This document shows, piece after piece, positions 46,778 through 55,642 of a DNA stretch of 64,000 nt (within the stretch, counting starts at the first letter, position 1; each line of letters begins with the position of its first letter). The notes beneath the pieces are model-generated. The model searched no databases. It had not been told where the DNA came from and saw only the letters and a program-made list of their open reading frames with translations. The DNA lies in the NCBI RefSeq assembly GCF_001412655.1, contig NZ_CP012996.1, forward strand, positions 3,348,001 to 3,412,000, in the 5' to 3' direction. A program made the translations under genes and the position numbers. The DNA is from Pedobacter sp. PACM 27299. Lineage in GTDB: Bacteria > Bacteroidota > Bacteroidia > Sphingobacteriales > Sphingobacteriaceae.

Positions 46778-47995
46778 ATGTTCAGAAGGAAATTTATACA
46801 AAACAGCAGCATTCTTGCTGGAGGCTTATTATTGCCTGCAACTGGGTTTGCTGCTGATCAACTGTCTGGCTTTGACCTTTCGGCCCCTGAAAACAAGATT
46901 AAAATAGGTGTGATTGGTTGCGGAGACCGTGGAAAAGGATTAATCCATATCGCGCAGCAATTGCCCGAAGAATTTGAGTTGAGGGGTATTGCGGATATGC
47001 TGGATTTTAGAATTAAGGAGACTTTGCAGCAGCCAGGTGCTGCCGGCGTAAAATCGTATGCAGATTATCGGGATTTACTCAATGATCCGCAAATTACAGC
47101 AGTGTTTATCTCTACGCCATTGAACATGCACTTTCCCATTGCAAGTGATGCCTTAAAAGCTGGAAAGCATGTTTATCTGGAAAAAACCATGACTTACGAT
47201 ATTCCTGAGGCTTTTGCATTGGTAGAATTGATGAAGAAACACCCCAAACAAACCCTTCAGGTAGGACATCAATACCGTTATGCCCCAATTTATTATAAGG
47301 TTAAAGAAATGATCGATAATGGGTATTTGGGTAAGGTCAGCCAGATTGAAAGTCGCTGGGATAGAAATAACAACTGGAGACGCCCCATCGCCAATCCATC
47401 TTTAGAAAGAAAAGTAAATTGGCGAATGTATAAAGAATATTCAGGCGGATTGATGGCCGAATTATTATCACATCAGATAGATTTTATCAATTGGGCATTT
47501 AAAACGCATCCTCAGGAAATCATGGCCACAGGTGGAATAGACACTTATAAAGATGGCCGGGAAACCTACGACAATGTTCAGGTGATGTTCCGTTATAAAG
47601 ATATGATTGGTAATTTAGGAACGACCTTAGGAAATGAAAGAGATGGTTACCTTTTTAAACTGAAAGGCACAAAAGGAACGATTTCATTATTGGTCAATGA
47701 AGCTATTTTTTATCCAGAAAAAACGCATAAGAAGGAGTTGGAAACGGTAGATGGTGTTACTGGGGCAACTAAAATTGTTTGGGATAAAAATGGTGGAATT
47801 CCGATTAAAACAGATTTACCAGCCAAAGACGGCACTTATTACGCATTAAAGGATTTTCACACTTCTATTCTGGAAAAGAAACAACCGGATTCTAATGTGA
47901 TTACCGGTGCCACTACAGCAATTTGTGTGCACCTGGCTAATAAAGCGATGTATGGACAGCAAATAGAACGTTGGGAGCCGAAATACAACTTATAA
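46778..47995 (+). CDS. Gfo/Idh/MocA oxidoreductase with export signal (second)
   Basis: A 405-residue relative of the preceding protein, only 2 bp downstream. Its N-terminus is also signal-like but has a single Arg pair (FRRKFIQNSSILAGG). The Rossmann motif is GVIGCGDRG (44-52). The usual catalytic EKP is replaced by EKT (residues 135-137, LEKTMTY); the Lys remains. It is probably the partner dehydrogenase of the operon, with a different substrate or step. It ends the operon. Confidence 0.88.
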   Translation: MFRRKFIQNSSILAGGLLLPATGFAADQLSGFDLSAPENKIKIGVIGCGDRGKGLIHIAQQLPEEFELRGIADMLDFRIKETLQQPGAAGVKSYADYRDLLNDPQITAVFISTPLNMHFPIASDALKAGKHVYLEKTMTYDIPEAFALVELMKKHPKQTLQVGHQYRYAPIYYKVKEMIDNGYLGKVSQIESRWDRNNNWRRPIANPSLERKVNWRMYKEYSGGLMAELLSHQIDFINWAFKTHPQEIMATGGIDTYKDGRETYDNVQVMFRYKDMIGNLGTTLGNERDGYLFKLKGTKGTISLLVNEAIFYPEKTHKKELETVDGVTGATKIVWDKNGGIPIKTDLPAKDGTYYALKDFHTSILEKKQPDSNVITGATTAICVHLANKAMYGQQIERWEPKYNL

Positions 47996-48024
47996 ATTAA
48001 GCGCCTGAATTCAGGTGGTTTTTA

Positions 48025-48064
48025 AACCCTCTTAGTCACTATGGAAATACTAAGAGGGTTTTTT
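48025..48064 (+). terminator. Terminator of the DUF6807-DUF1080-Gfo/Idh operon
   Basis: AACCCTCTTAGT (48025-48036) pairs perfectly with ACTAAGAGGGTT (48049-48060), followed by TTTT. It lies 29 bp after the last gene and also just before the stop of the convergent PorP/SprF gene. Confidence 0.9.
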
Positions 48065-48066
48065 AC

Positions 48067-49080
48067 CTACCATTTTCTCTGCGGGCAGGAGACTTTATAC
48101 CTGTTGTTGAGTAAAATACCCAGTACGATCTCATGGCTTCCATTGCTGACTTTTCCAAGTTCGGAAGTCGTAAAATCATAGGAATATCCCAATACAAATA
48201 GCGCATTGATATTAAAGCCAGCTATGATCGCTGCTGCATCGTTAGTCCGGTAACTTCCCCCTAACCAAAACTTATCTTTGAAAGCGAATTTCAAATTAAT
48301 ATCCGTAGATAAAGGTGTAGGTGACACATATTTAAACATCACAGAGGGAACTGCGGCAATATCTTCGGTAAGGAAATACTTGTAGCCACCAGTCACAAAA
48401 ATGTGCGGCACCTGCTTTCCTGTGTTGTATCCAGCTTCTTCAGTAAAAGTAATGGGTCTGTTGAGTAATTGCTGGGCAGAAACCCCGGCAAAGAAGTCAG
48501 GCCCGTAGAGCCATAAACCTGCGCCCAGATCTGGCTGCGTCCTATTGTTGGCATTTGCGGAAATTGCCGGATCCAGACTGTTCTCTAAGGTGATTTTAGA
48601 AATATCGAGCATGAGCCTTGATATACCTGCTGCTACGCCCAGACTCAGGTTAATTTTGGGGCTTAGACCGAGGTGATAAGCATAGGTCAGCTTAAAATCT
48701 GAACTGGTAATGGGCCCGGTACGGTCTAGTACACCAAACATCCCTAATCCATGATGTGGCTCTGAGGCCATGTAGGTATGTACCAGACTACGTTTCATGG
48801 GATTCTCTCCATTTTCTGAAAAGGAATTAGAATTACCGGTCAGGTAGTTCTTCCCTAAGGGGAAATGTACCGAAAAATAAGCTGTAATTGGGGACTGATC
48901 AATCCCATTCCATTGGTTTCTATAGCCAAATCTTACATCTGTATAATTTTCGATTCCAGAAATGGCGGGGTTCAGAATGTAATTGTTAAAAACATACTGA
49001 GTATACTGAGGCCTTTGCTGCGCATCACACAGCAAAGTGAAACTCAGTAACACGTTTACTAAAACCAATCCTTTCCTCAT
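48067..49080 (-). CDS. PorP/SprF-family outer-membrane protein
   Basis: A 337-residue protein with a signal peptide (~1-20, ending LCDAQ) and the family start QYTQYVFNNYILNPAISG, then a beta-barrel-like body with aromatic ends. PorP/SprF proteins anchor surface components and are linked to type IX secretion and gliding in Bacteroidota. No other gliding genes are near, so it is a stand-alone paralogue. Confidence 0.9.
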   Translation of the reverse strand: MRKGLVLVNVLLSFTLLCDAQQRPQYTQYVFNNYILNPAISGIENYTDVRFGYRNQWNGIDQSPITAYFSVHFPLGKNYLTGNSNSFSENGENPMKRSLVHTYMASEPHHGLGMFGVLDRTGPITSSDFKLTYAYHLGLSPKINLSLGVAAGISRLMLDISKITLENSLDPAISANANNRTQPDLGAGLWLYGPDFFAGVSAQQLLNRPITFTEEAGYNTGKQVPHIFVTGGYKYFLTEDIAAVPSVMFKYVSPTPLSTDINLKFAFKDKFWLGGSYRTNDAAAIIAGFNINALFVLGYSYDFTTSELGKVSNGSHEIVLGILLNNRYKVSCPQRKW

Positions 49081-49317
49081 GGAATCCCTATTGTATTTTC
49101 AGAAGTCTATCGAATAAAAGACCTGAGTACTAAGCTAACCAGTAAGCGCCATTTAAACAAGCTTACAACGAACAAATATTTTGTACATCAACAATTATTA
49201 TATAAATGTATACATATTACAGAATTTATCATCAATTAAATTACAATTAGAGATAATGGTTGTCGGATTAATAAACCTTAAAGGAGTATAAATTGGAAGA
49301 AATAATAGAGTGTAAAC

Positions 49318-49354
49318 AAAAAAAAGCGGCTTCTTTATACAAAGAAGCCGCTTT
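49318..49354 (-). terminator. Terminator of the symporter gene
   Basis: AAAGCGGCTTCTTT (49323-49336) and AAAGAAGCCGCTTT (49341-49354) form a perfect 14-bp stem with an ATAC loop, followed on the minus strand by a T run. It lies 20 bp after the stop of the symporter gene. Confidence 0.92.
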
Positions 49355-49373
49355 AAATATATATTTGAATGGC

Positions 49374-51059
49374 CTACCAGAAGGCGGAGTATAAAGCTAC
49401 CAACATGGCGAAAATGATTAAGGCACCTATGGCAAATGAAGTAGAAACTTTAAACATTTTGGCGTCGATTTCCAATCCATTGGTCACCACACCTTTTTTA
49501 CCTTCGTAAATACTGATGATGTACATTCCTAAAATACAAACTGCGAAAACGATGAGCATTCTGTCCATAAATGGAATCTCAAATACACCGCTTGAATTGG
49601 CAATCGCCCATCCATATTCATGTAAAGAAGATAAATCAACCCATCCAGGTAGGAATTTAAGGAGTACTGAGACAATAAAACCACCTACAGTAGCAAACAT
49701 AGCTGCATTTGAAGTCGTTTTCTTCCAGAAGAATCCAAGGATAAACATGGCAAAGATACCTGGCGATACGAATCCGGTATATTCCTGAATGTATTGGAAA
49801 CCTTGTTTTCCTTCTCCCATCAGGGCATCACCCACAATCAGAGAAAGCACTACTGCCATTAACATAGAGACCACAACTGTGATTTTACCTACATTCACCA
49901 TGGTACGTTCTGCTGCACCTGGATTAAATGCTTTTTTATAAATATCCAGGGTAAAGATGGTGGCGATACTATTGGCCTTTCCAGCAAGAGAGGCTACAAT
50001 TGCTGCGGTTAAAGCGGCAAAAGAAAGTCCTTTTAAGCCGATAGGCAACAGACCTAATAAGGCAGGGTATGCTTTATTTGGATCTTCTACACCAGAGGCA
50101 GTCAATAAATCACTGGCTTTGATCCCGCCCATGTTTTCTTTAACAATAAAATATACTGCAATACCTGGAATCACAACGATCACTGGCATGAGCATTTTAA
50201 GGAATGCTGCGAATAAAAGTCCCGCTCTTGCTACTGGTAAAGAAGCGCCCAATGCTCTTTGCGTGATGTATTGGTTACATCCCCAGTAACTTAAGTTGGC
50301 GATCCACATCCCACCGATCAATACACTTAAACCTGGAAGGTCCATGTAATTCGGGTTGTCTTTTTTGAAGATCAGATGGAAATGTTCCGAAGCGCCTGAT
50401 TTTAGAATACCGAAACCTTTGATGATCCCATCTCCTCCTGAAATCAGGTTTAAGGCAAGATAAGTAGCCACTAATCCTCCAAGAATTAAGAAGAACACCT
50501 GAATCACATCTGTATATCCAATTACTTTCATCCCACCAAGGGTGATGAAAATTGCGAAAATAGCCAATGCTAAAATACAGGCCGTCAGGTCTAGTCCGGA
50601 TATACCGCTGATGGCCAGGGCCCCAAGGTAAAGAATAGACATCAGGTTCACTACGATGTATAACATCAACCAGAATACCGCCATGATCATCGCTACTTTT
50701 TCATTGTAGCGCTGACTTAGAAACTGGGGCATGGTAAAGATTTTATTCTTTAGATAGACTGGCATAAAGAACACTGCTACAATAATTAATGTTGCAGAAG
50801 CCATCCATTCATAAGCGGAAATGGCCAATCCAAGTTTAAAACCTGAACCACTCATTCCAATCATTTGCTCGGCTGAGATGTTAGAAGCAATAAGTGAGGC
50901 CCCAATGGCCCACCAGGTTAGAGAACCCTCTGCTAAAAAATAATCTTTGGAATCTGCTGCTGCAGTTTTCTTTTTGTAGTAAATCCAGAAACCGTAAGAA
51001 GATACGATAATGAAGTAAATAAAAAATACGATGTAGTCGTATTTGTGAAGTCCGCTCAT
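49374..51059 (-). CDS. Sodium:solute symporter (SSS/SGLT type)
   Basis: A 561-residue inner-membrane transporter with about 14 helices. Family signatures include the N-terminal YFLAEGSLTWWAIGASLIASNISAEQ area and FIEFF-like central helices (GFIVSVLLKF). It resembles the sodium/sugar (SGLT) subgroup, so it would import a sugar or related solute with sodium. The substrate is not deducible. It is monocistronic, with a strong terminator. Confidence 0.93.
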   Translation of the reverse strand: MSGLHKYDYIVFFIYFIIVSSYGFWIYYKKKTAAADSKDYFLAEGSLTWWAIGASLIASNISAEQMIGMSGSGFKLGLAISAYEWMASATLIIVAVFFMPVYLKNKIFTMPQFLSQRYNEKVAMIMAVFWLMLYIVVNLMSILYLGALAISGISGLDLTACILALAIFAIFITLGGMKVIGYTDVIQVFFLILGGLVATYLALNLISGGDGIIKGFGILKSGASEHFHLIFKKDNPNYMDLPGLSVLIGGMWIANLSYWGCNQYITQRALGASLPVARAGLLFAAFLKMLMPVIVVIPGIAVYFIVKENMGGIKASDLLTASGVEDPNKAYPALLGLLPIGLKGLSFAALTAAIVASLAGKANSIATIFTLDIYKKAFNPGAAERTMVNVGKITVVVSMLMAVVLSLIVGDALMGEGKQGFQYIQEYTGFVSPGIFAMFILGFFWKKTTSNAAMFATVGGFIVSVLLKFLPGWVDLSSLHEYGWAIANSSGVFEIPFMDRMLIVFAVCILGMYIISIYEGKKGVVTNGLEIDAKMFKVSTSFAIGALIIFAMLVALYSAFW

Positions 51060-51167
51060 TGTGGTTTAAATGTTGATTAGCTGGCTAAAATATAAATTTA
51101 TTTGTCATAACTTTTCACAAAATACCAGAAAAAGCAAATTAATTTAAGTTGAGGCCAAATGCGCCTA

Positions 51168-52358
51168 TTATTTCATATGCGGTGCGGTATCTAATGCTGC
51201 TGGCTTATAGATAAATTGCAGATAAAGCAAGGCCAGCAGGGTAATTCCTGTGCAGGCATAAAAAGTAACGGGGATCATCGCCAGATCATCGATAAATAAC
51301 CAGCCGGCTAACAAGGCACCCAGTCCAATTCCGGCTTCTAAGGCGATGTACATGGTGGCCATAGCCTTTCCGCGATGATGTGGATCACTCAGGTCCACTG
51401 TCCAGGCAGTTGCTGTTGGCGATAGCATCCCTGTAGCGACACCATAAAGTGCTGAAGCTGACATCAACATCACTGAACTATCTGCAACTGCAATCCAAAA
51501 AGTGGACAATGCCAGCAGTGCCAAAGAAATTTTTAAGATCACTGGTCTGCCGTATTTATCGGAAGCCTTTCCTGCTACAAATCTGATCAAAAGAGAAGTT
51601 AAAGTGAATACCATAAAGAACATCCCTTTATTGCTAGTTCCCAAGGCTTTACTCCAGTCGGAAATCACCGTAAGGATAGCACCATAGCTGATATACGTCA
51701 TGAAAATGATAATTACCGAAGGGATCACGCGCCATTCGATAATGTCTTTTCTATTGATCTTTAAATGCTTAAACTTGAATTTCTCTTTATTTGGCAGCGT
51801 TTCTTTCATGTTTGCCAGAATCACGATAGACAATAAAGCAAATAATGAGGAGCAGTAAAATAGGATATTGATGTCAAAATGATCGGTAATTAAGCTTCCA
51901 ATTGCGGGGCCAATTGCCAGTCCGGTACTAAAACAGACACCATGTACGCCCATGGCCTCTCCCCATCTGTTAACAGGCACAAGATCTGCCACATAAGCTG
52001 CCGTAGCTGTAGGTTTAAACCCGGTAGAAAAGCCATGAATCAGTCTTAAGAATAGAAAGCCTGCAACGGTAGTCAGCATCGGGTATAAAAACCCGCATAA
52101 AAAGCAGACTATAGACCCTACAGCCATTACTGGAACTCTTCCGATGGTATCTGTTAGTTTCCCGCTAAAGGGCCTGGATATGCCCGCAGTAAGTGTAAAT
52201 AGCGCGATGATGAACCCTTTATACTCTGCGCCACCCATTGCTGTTAGATAAGCAGGCAGTTCAGGAATGAGCATGTTAAAACTGGCAGAAAATAGAAAAG
52301 AGCTTAAACAGACTAAACCAAATTGAAAAGTATAAATAGAACCGGAAGATTGCTGCAT
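51168..52358 (-). CDS. MFS transporter
   Basis: A 396-residue major-facilitator protein with about 12 helices. The loop 2-3 motif GKLTDTIGRVPVM is the family's G-x-x-x-D-R-x-G-R-R type, and a similar loop (GKASDKYGRPVI) occurs in the second half. It is probably a drug or metabolite exporter. I chose the ATG at 52358 (MQQSSGS); a longer frame to 52436 adds a 26-residue aromatic leader with no family resemblance. It is divergent from the SDR gene. Confidence 0.9.
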   Translation of the reverse strand: MQQSSGSIYTFQFGLVCLSSFLFSASFNMLIPELPAYLTAMGGAEYKGFIIALFTLTAGISRPFSGKLTDTIGRVPVMAVGSIVCFLCGFLYPMLTTVAGFLFLRLIHGFSTGFKPTATAAYVADLVPVNRWGEAMGVHGVCFSTGLAIGPAIGSLITDHFDINILFYCSSLFALLSIVILANMKETLPNKEKFKFKHLKINRKDIIEWRVIPSVIIIFMTYISYGAILTVISDWSKALGTSNKGMFFMVFTLTSLLIRFVAGKASDKYGRPVILKISLALLALSTFWIAVADSSVMLMSASALYGVATGMLSPTATAWTVDLSDPHHRGKAMATMYIALEAGIGLGALLAGWLFIDDLAMIPVTFYACTGITLLALLYLQFIYKPAALDTAPHMK

Positions 52359-52466
52359 GGACAAATGATGAATGAAGCGCCAAAGGTAATAGAAAAACTG
52401 TTTTAGTCGCCAACTTGTTTTTAAGCTGTAATACAAGAAGCCTTATCATTTTCTAAAGACCCTACG

Positions 52467-53327
52467 ATGAAGAAAGCAAAAGAAAAAGCCATTCGACCTA
52501 AACAGCATCAAAAGAAACAGCCTGGATCTGAAAAGCTGATGCGTCCAGCGCCAGCGTTTGAACCACTGATTTCTACAAAAAAACTGGCTGGAAAAGTGGC
52601 CTTGATTACCGGTGGTGATAGCGGCATAGGACGGGCTGTGGCGGTGGCATTTGCAGCAGCTGGTGCAGATGTAGTTTTAAGTTATTTAAATGAGCATAAA
52701 GATGCAAAAGTCACTGCGGCGGCGGTTGCAGCTCATGGCAGGAAGGCCATATTGCTGCCGGGTGACATCTCTAGTGAAAAACATTGTCAGCTTTTAGTCC
52801 GTAAAACGATTAAAGAATTCGGGCAATTAGATATCCTCGTGAACAATGCAGCGGTACAGTATCCACAAAAAAGTCTGGAAAAAATCAGTGCTGCACAGTT
52901 GGAAAAGACTTTTCGTGTCAATGTTTTCCCGCATTTCTATCTGAGCAAAGCTGCGTTAAAGCACCTTAAAGCAGGAAGCAGCATCATTTGCACGACTTCA
53001 GTTACTGCTTATCGAGGCAGCGACCATCTGATTGATTATGCTTCCACTAAAAGCGCGATTGTGGGTTTTATCCGCTCGCTTTCCACTGCGCTTGCCGACA
53101 AAAAGATAAGAGTCAATGGCGTCGCTCCCGGTCCTATCTGGACACCATTAATTCCCTCCACTTTTACTGCGGCGGAAGTTGCCGTCTTTGGATCTGATGT
53201 TCCTTTAAAAAGAGCTACTGAGCCTAATGAAGTCGCTCCATGTTATGTTTTCCTGGCTTCTGAAGAAGCAAGTTATATCACAGGACAGGTATTGCATCCC
53301 AATGGTGGTGAAATTATCAACGGATAA
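52467..53327 (+). CDS. Short-chain dehydrogenase/reductase with basic N-terminal extension
   Basis: A 286-residue classical SDR of the YhdF/YdaD (general-stress glucose-dehydrogenase-like) type. An N-terminal Lys/Gln-rich extension (~1-40) precedes the Rossmann motif TGGDSGIG, then NNAA and the catalytic YASTK. The C-terminus ends in GQVLHPNGGE. Substrate unknown; relatives are stress-induced. It lies divergently from the MFS gene and upstream of the HD hydrolase. Confidence 0.9.
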   Translation: MKKAKEKAIRPKQHQKKQPGSEKLMRPAPAFEPLISTKKLAGKVALITGGDSGIGRAVAVAFAAAGADVVLSYLNEHKDAKVTAAAVAAHGRKAILLPGDISSEKHCQLLVRKTIKEFGQLDILVNNAAVQYPQKSLEKISAAQLEKTFRVNVFPHFYLSKAALKHLKAGSSIICTTSVTAYRGSDHLIDYASTKSAIVGFIRSLSTALADKKIRVNGVAPGPIWTPLIPSTFTAAEVAVFGSDVPLKRATEPNEVAPCYVFLASEEASYITGQVLHPNGGEIING

Positions 53328-53437
53328 TCTATTTATATTAGTAAATGTCATGATAAAACTAAAATAATTAGTATAATTGTACACTCAACAACACTTTGTT
53401 GGTGGTAATTTTAAATATACTCTAATTTAGAAAAGAC

Positions 53438-54295
53438 ATGATCACTGTAAATGATTTGCTATACGGAAATGTGGAACTACCTGCGGTTTTTGATGATTTA
53501 TTGGCCAGCCCGGCTTTAAAAAGGCTGGGTGGTGTTCACCAAAGCGGTGCCATCTTCCTGGTTAACCCAGAGCTTTGTCATACCCGATTAGAACATTCTA
53601 TTGGTGTAATGCTATTGATCAGGAAGCTTGGAGGCTCAGAATTGGAACAGATCGCTGGCCTGCTCCACGATGCCTCCCATACTGCCTTTTCACATGTTGG
53701 TGATTATGTCTTTAAAAATAAGGAGGAGAATTATCATGAGGAAATGTTTGCAGAGATACTGATGAATTCAGATATCCCGGCAGTGCTGCAGAAACATGGC
53801 TATCAACTGGATCAGATCCTCGATGGAACGTTTCCGCTGCTGGAGCAGCCATTACCAGATCTCTGTGCAGATAGGTTAGATTACACCCTTAGAGATGCCC
53901 TCCATGCAGGATTGATCAACAGGCCAGCTGCTAAGTTGTTCCTGGAGCACATCAGGATACAAGAAGGTCGGATTGTGGTGACCAATGAAGAACAGGTAAA
54001 TTGGATTAATGAAGTATATGAACGGCTAAAAAAAGAGGTATTTGAGCTTCCACTGCACCTTTATGCCAACCAACAGATGGCAGTCCTCATCAGGGATTTT
54101 CTTAGAAACGGTTTTCTTCAGGAAGCGGATCTATTTAAAGACGATACTTTTCTCCTGAATAAGATCAGAAGCTTCGCTTTAGGCTATGAAGCAGTGAAGT
54201 CTATAAAAACCTTAAAAGGTTACCCTACCTTTTTAAAAAACGGCAGCAGTTTAACGACCAAGCTTAGAAATTTAAAAGCGATGCTATCTATTTAA
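53438..54295 (+). CDS. HD-domain phosphohydrolase
   Basis: A 285-residue metal-dependent hydrolase. The HD metal ligands are H53 (TRLEHSIGV), H77-D78 (GLLHDASHTAFSH) and D145 (ADRLDYTLRD). This arrangement matches the SAMHD1/dGTPase-like subfamily, which hydrolyses dNTPs or related phosphates, but the natural substrate is unknown. It stands alone on the plus strand, with its stop about 30 bp from the convergent lipoprotein gene. Confidence 0.88.
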   Translation: MITVNDLLYGNVELPAVFDDLLASPALKRLGGVHQSGAIFLVNPELCHTRLEHSIGVMLLIRKLGGSELEQIAGLLHDASHTAFSHVGDYVFKNKEENYHEEMFAEILMNSDIPAVLQKHGYQLDQILDGTFPLLEQPLPDLCADRLDYTLRDALHAGLINRPAAKLFLEHIRIQEGRIVVTNEEQVNWINEVYERLKKEVFELPLHLYANQQMAVLIRDFLRNGFLQEADLFKDDTFLLNKIRSFALGYEAVKSIKTLKGYPTFLKNGSSLTTKLRNLKAMLSI

Positions 54296-54326
54296 TAATT
54301 GCTTATTTTAATGAATCGTTCCTATT

Positions 54327-55085
54327 TTATTTTGAACCTGGTTTCTTCCCGCCTAAATTAACGACTGCACCGATGGTAAAAATGGAATTTCCAGCCGTCA
54401 TAAACTTTCTGTCTTTTAGTCCAAAATTACCGCTGGAAGTATACTGGAGCTGTACGGCATCACTCAGCCTCATGCGCGTAAAGAATACCGGCTCAATGAA
54501 CATATTGTCTTCTTTAGGCTGCCCAATATTGTTAATCAGAAAAGTATTCATCCCTACATGACTAATGCGAATTGCGGTACCATAATTTAAGGCGTAGCTA
54601 TTTCCAAACAGTTTCAGGTAACTGTTCTTTTTAGAACTGTAGTTTACCTGTATAAATGTTTTTGCAAAGGTAATCTCCTCCTGAGTACTACTGGTCAGTA
54701 CCTTATGATCATCATAGGATCTATAATTACGGTCGGCACTTCCACCACCATATCCCACATAAATCTCTATGATCCGGTTATTGTCTGGCCCAAAAGTGTC
54801 GATATACCCTCCGCCAACTTCCAGCAATTTATGTCGAAAATCTTTTGTGCTGCGCTCATTCTTCATATACGAGCCACTAAATAATACGCCAAAATGATTT
54901 GAAACTGCATAAGCGCCATTGATGCTCGCATTTCCTTTTGGCGAAATGTGTACCCCTGCGCTCAGCTCACCTTTTTCACTCAACATAGGAGTGTTAGGGA
55001 CATTGGGCATATATAGGGAAGAACAGGAACTCCAAATGGTGGCAACACAAAAAAGGGGAACTATCAGGTATTTATTCATAATCAT
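54327..55085 (-). CDS. Hypothetical outer-membrane lipoprotein
   Basis: A 252-residue protein with a lipoprotein signal: hydrophobic VPLFCVATIW, then SSC with the lipidated Cys at about residue 21. The remainder has aromatic-ended amphipathic strands (NGAYAVSNHFGVLFSGSYM, FIEPVFFTRMRLSDAVQLQ), suggesting a small beta-barrel or lipocalin-like fold. I do not recognise a named family. The second Met (residue 3) is also a possible start. Confidence 0.72.
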   Translation of the reverse strand: MIMNKYLIVPLFCVATIWSSCSSLYMPNVPNTPMLSEKGELSAGVHISPKGNASINGAYAVSNHFGVLFSGSYMKNERSTKDFRHKLLEVGGGYIDTFGPDNNRIIEIYVGYGGGSADRNYRSYDDHKVLTSSTQEEITFAKTFIQVNYSSKKNSYLKLFGNSYALNYGTAIRISHVGMNTFLINNIGQPKEDNMFIEPVFFTRMRLSDAVQLQYTSSGNFGLKDRKFMTAGNSIFTIGAVVNLGGKKPGSK

Positions 55086-55270
55086 AACTGCATTAACAAG
55101 GCAATAATAAAATGTGTTTTTTACTAATAAACTTCTAAAAGTAGGGATTTAGGACCAAATTTACCGGATTATACAGGTACATTACTATAATAATCTGCTA
55201 ACCAGAAGCCTATTGACACCTAAATAACAGAGTAACAGGGCTGTTACAGTGCTCATTTACACCTATCTTT

Positions 55271-55642
55271 TTATTTGGTATTTTTTCTGAAAAAGTTAAG
55301 ATAAAGAGAAATAGAGATGGAAATCAGAAAAGAACCAAGTGTTAACCCATCAATAATTTCGGGATTGATATTGGAACAGGTTAATTTATCAGCGTAATAT
55401 TTAACAAAAGAATTTGGTAAGTTCTGTTCTCCCAATTGCTCTTTTACTTGCCATTGCCAATCGGTAACCGGACAATAACCGATACCATACCAGATTCCTA
55501 AGATCAGCCAGCAGCCTAAAGTAATGGCTACACCATATAGATGCAGCCGTCTGGTAGTGGGAAATGCCCATGCAAAGAGATTAAATCCTATAATTAATAA
55601 ATGGATCAGCGTATAAAAATAGTCCAGCGCTATCAAACTCAT
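55271..55642 (-). CDS. DUF2784 membrane protein
   Basis: A 123-residue protein with about four membrane helices. CPVTDWQWQVKEQLGE and LPNSFVKYYADKL are the recognised DUF2784 signatures. Its ATG shares one base with the stop of the ABC permease (TAATG), so it is translationally coupled and may be an accessory of that transporter. Function unknown. Confidence 0.85.
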   Translation of the reverse strand: MSLIALDYFYTLIHLLIIGFNLFAWAFPTTRRLHLYGVAITLGCWLILGIWYGIGYCPVTDWQWQVKEQLGEQNLPNSFVKYYADKLTCSNINPEIIDGLTLGSFLISISISLYLNFFRKNTK

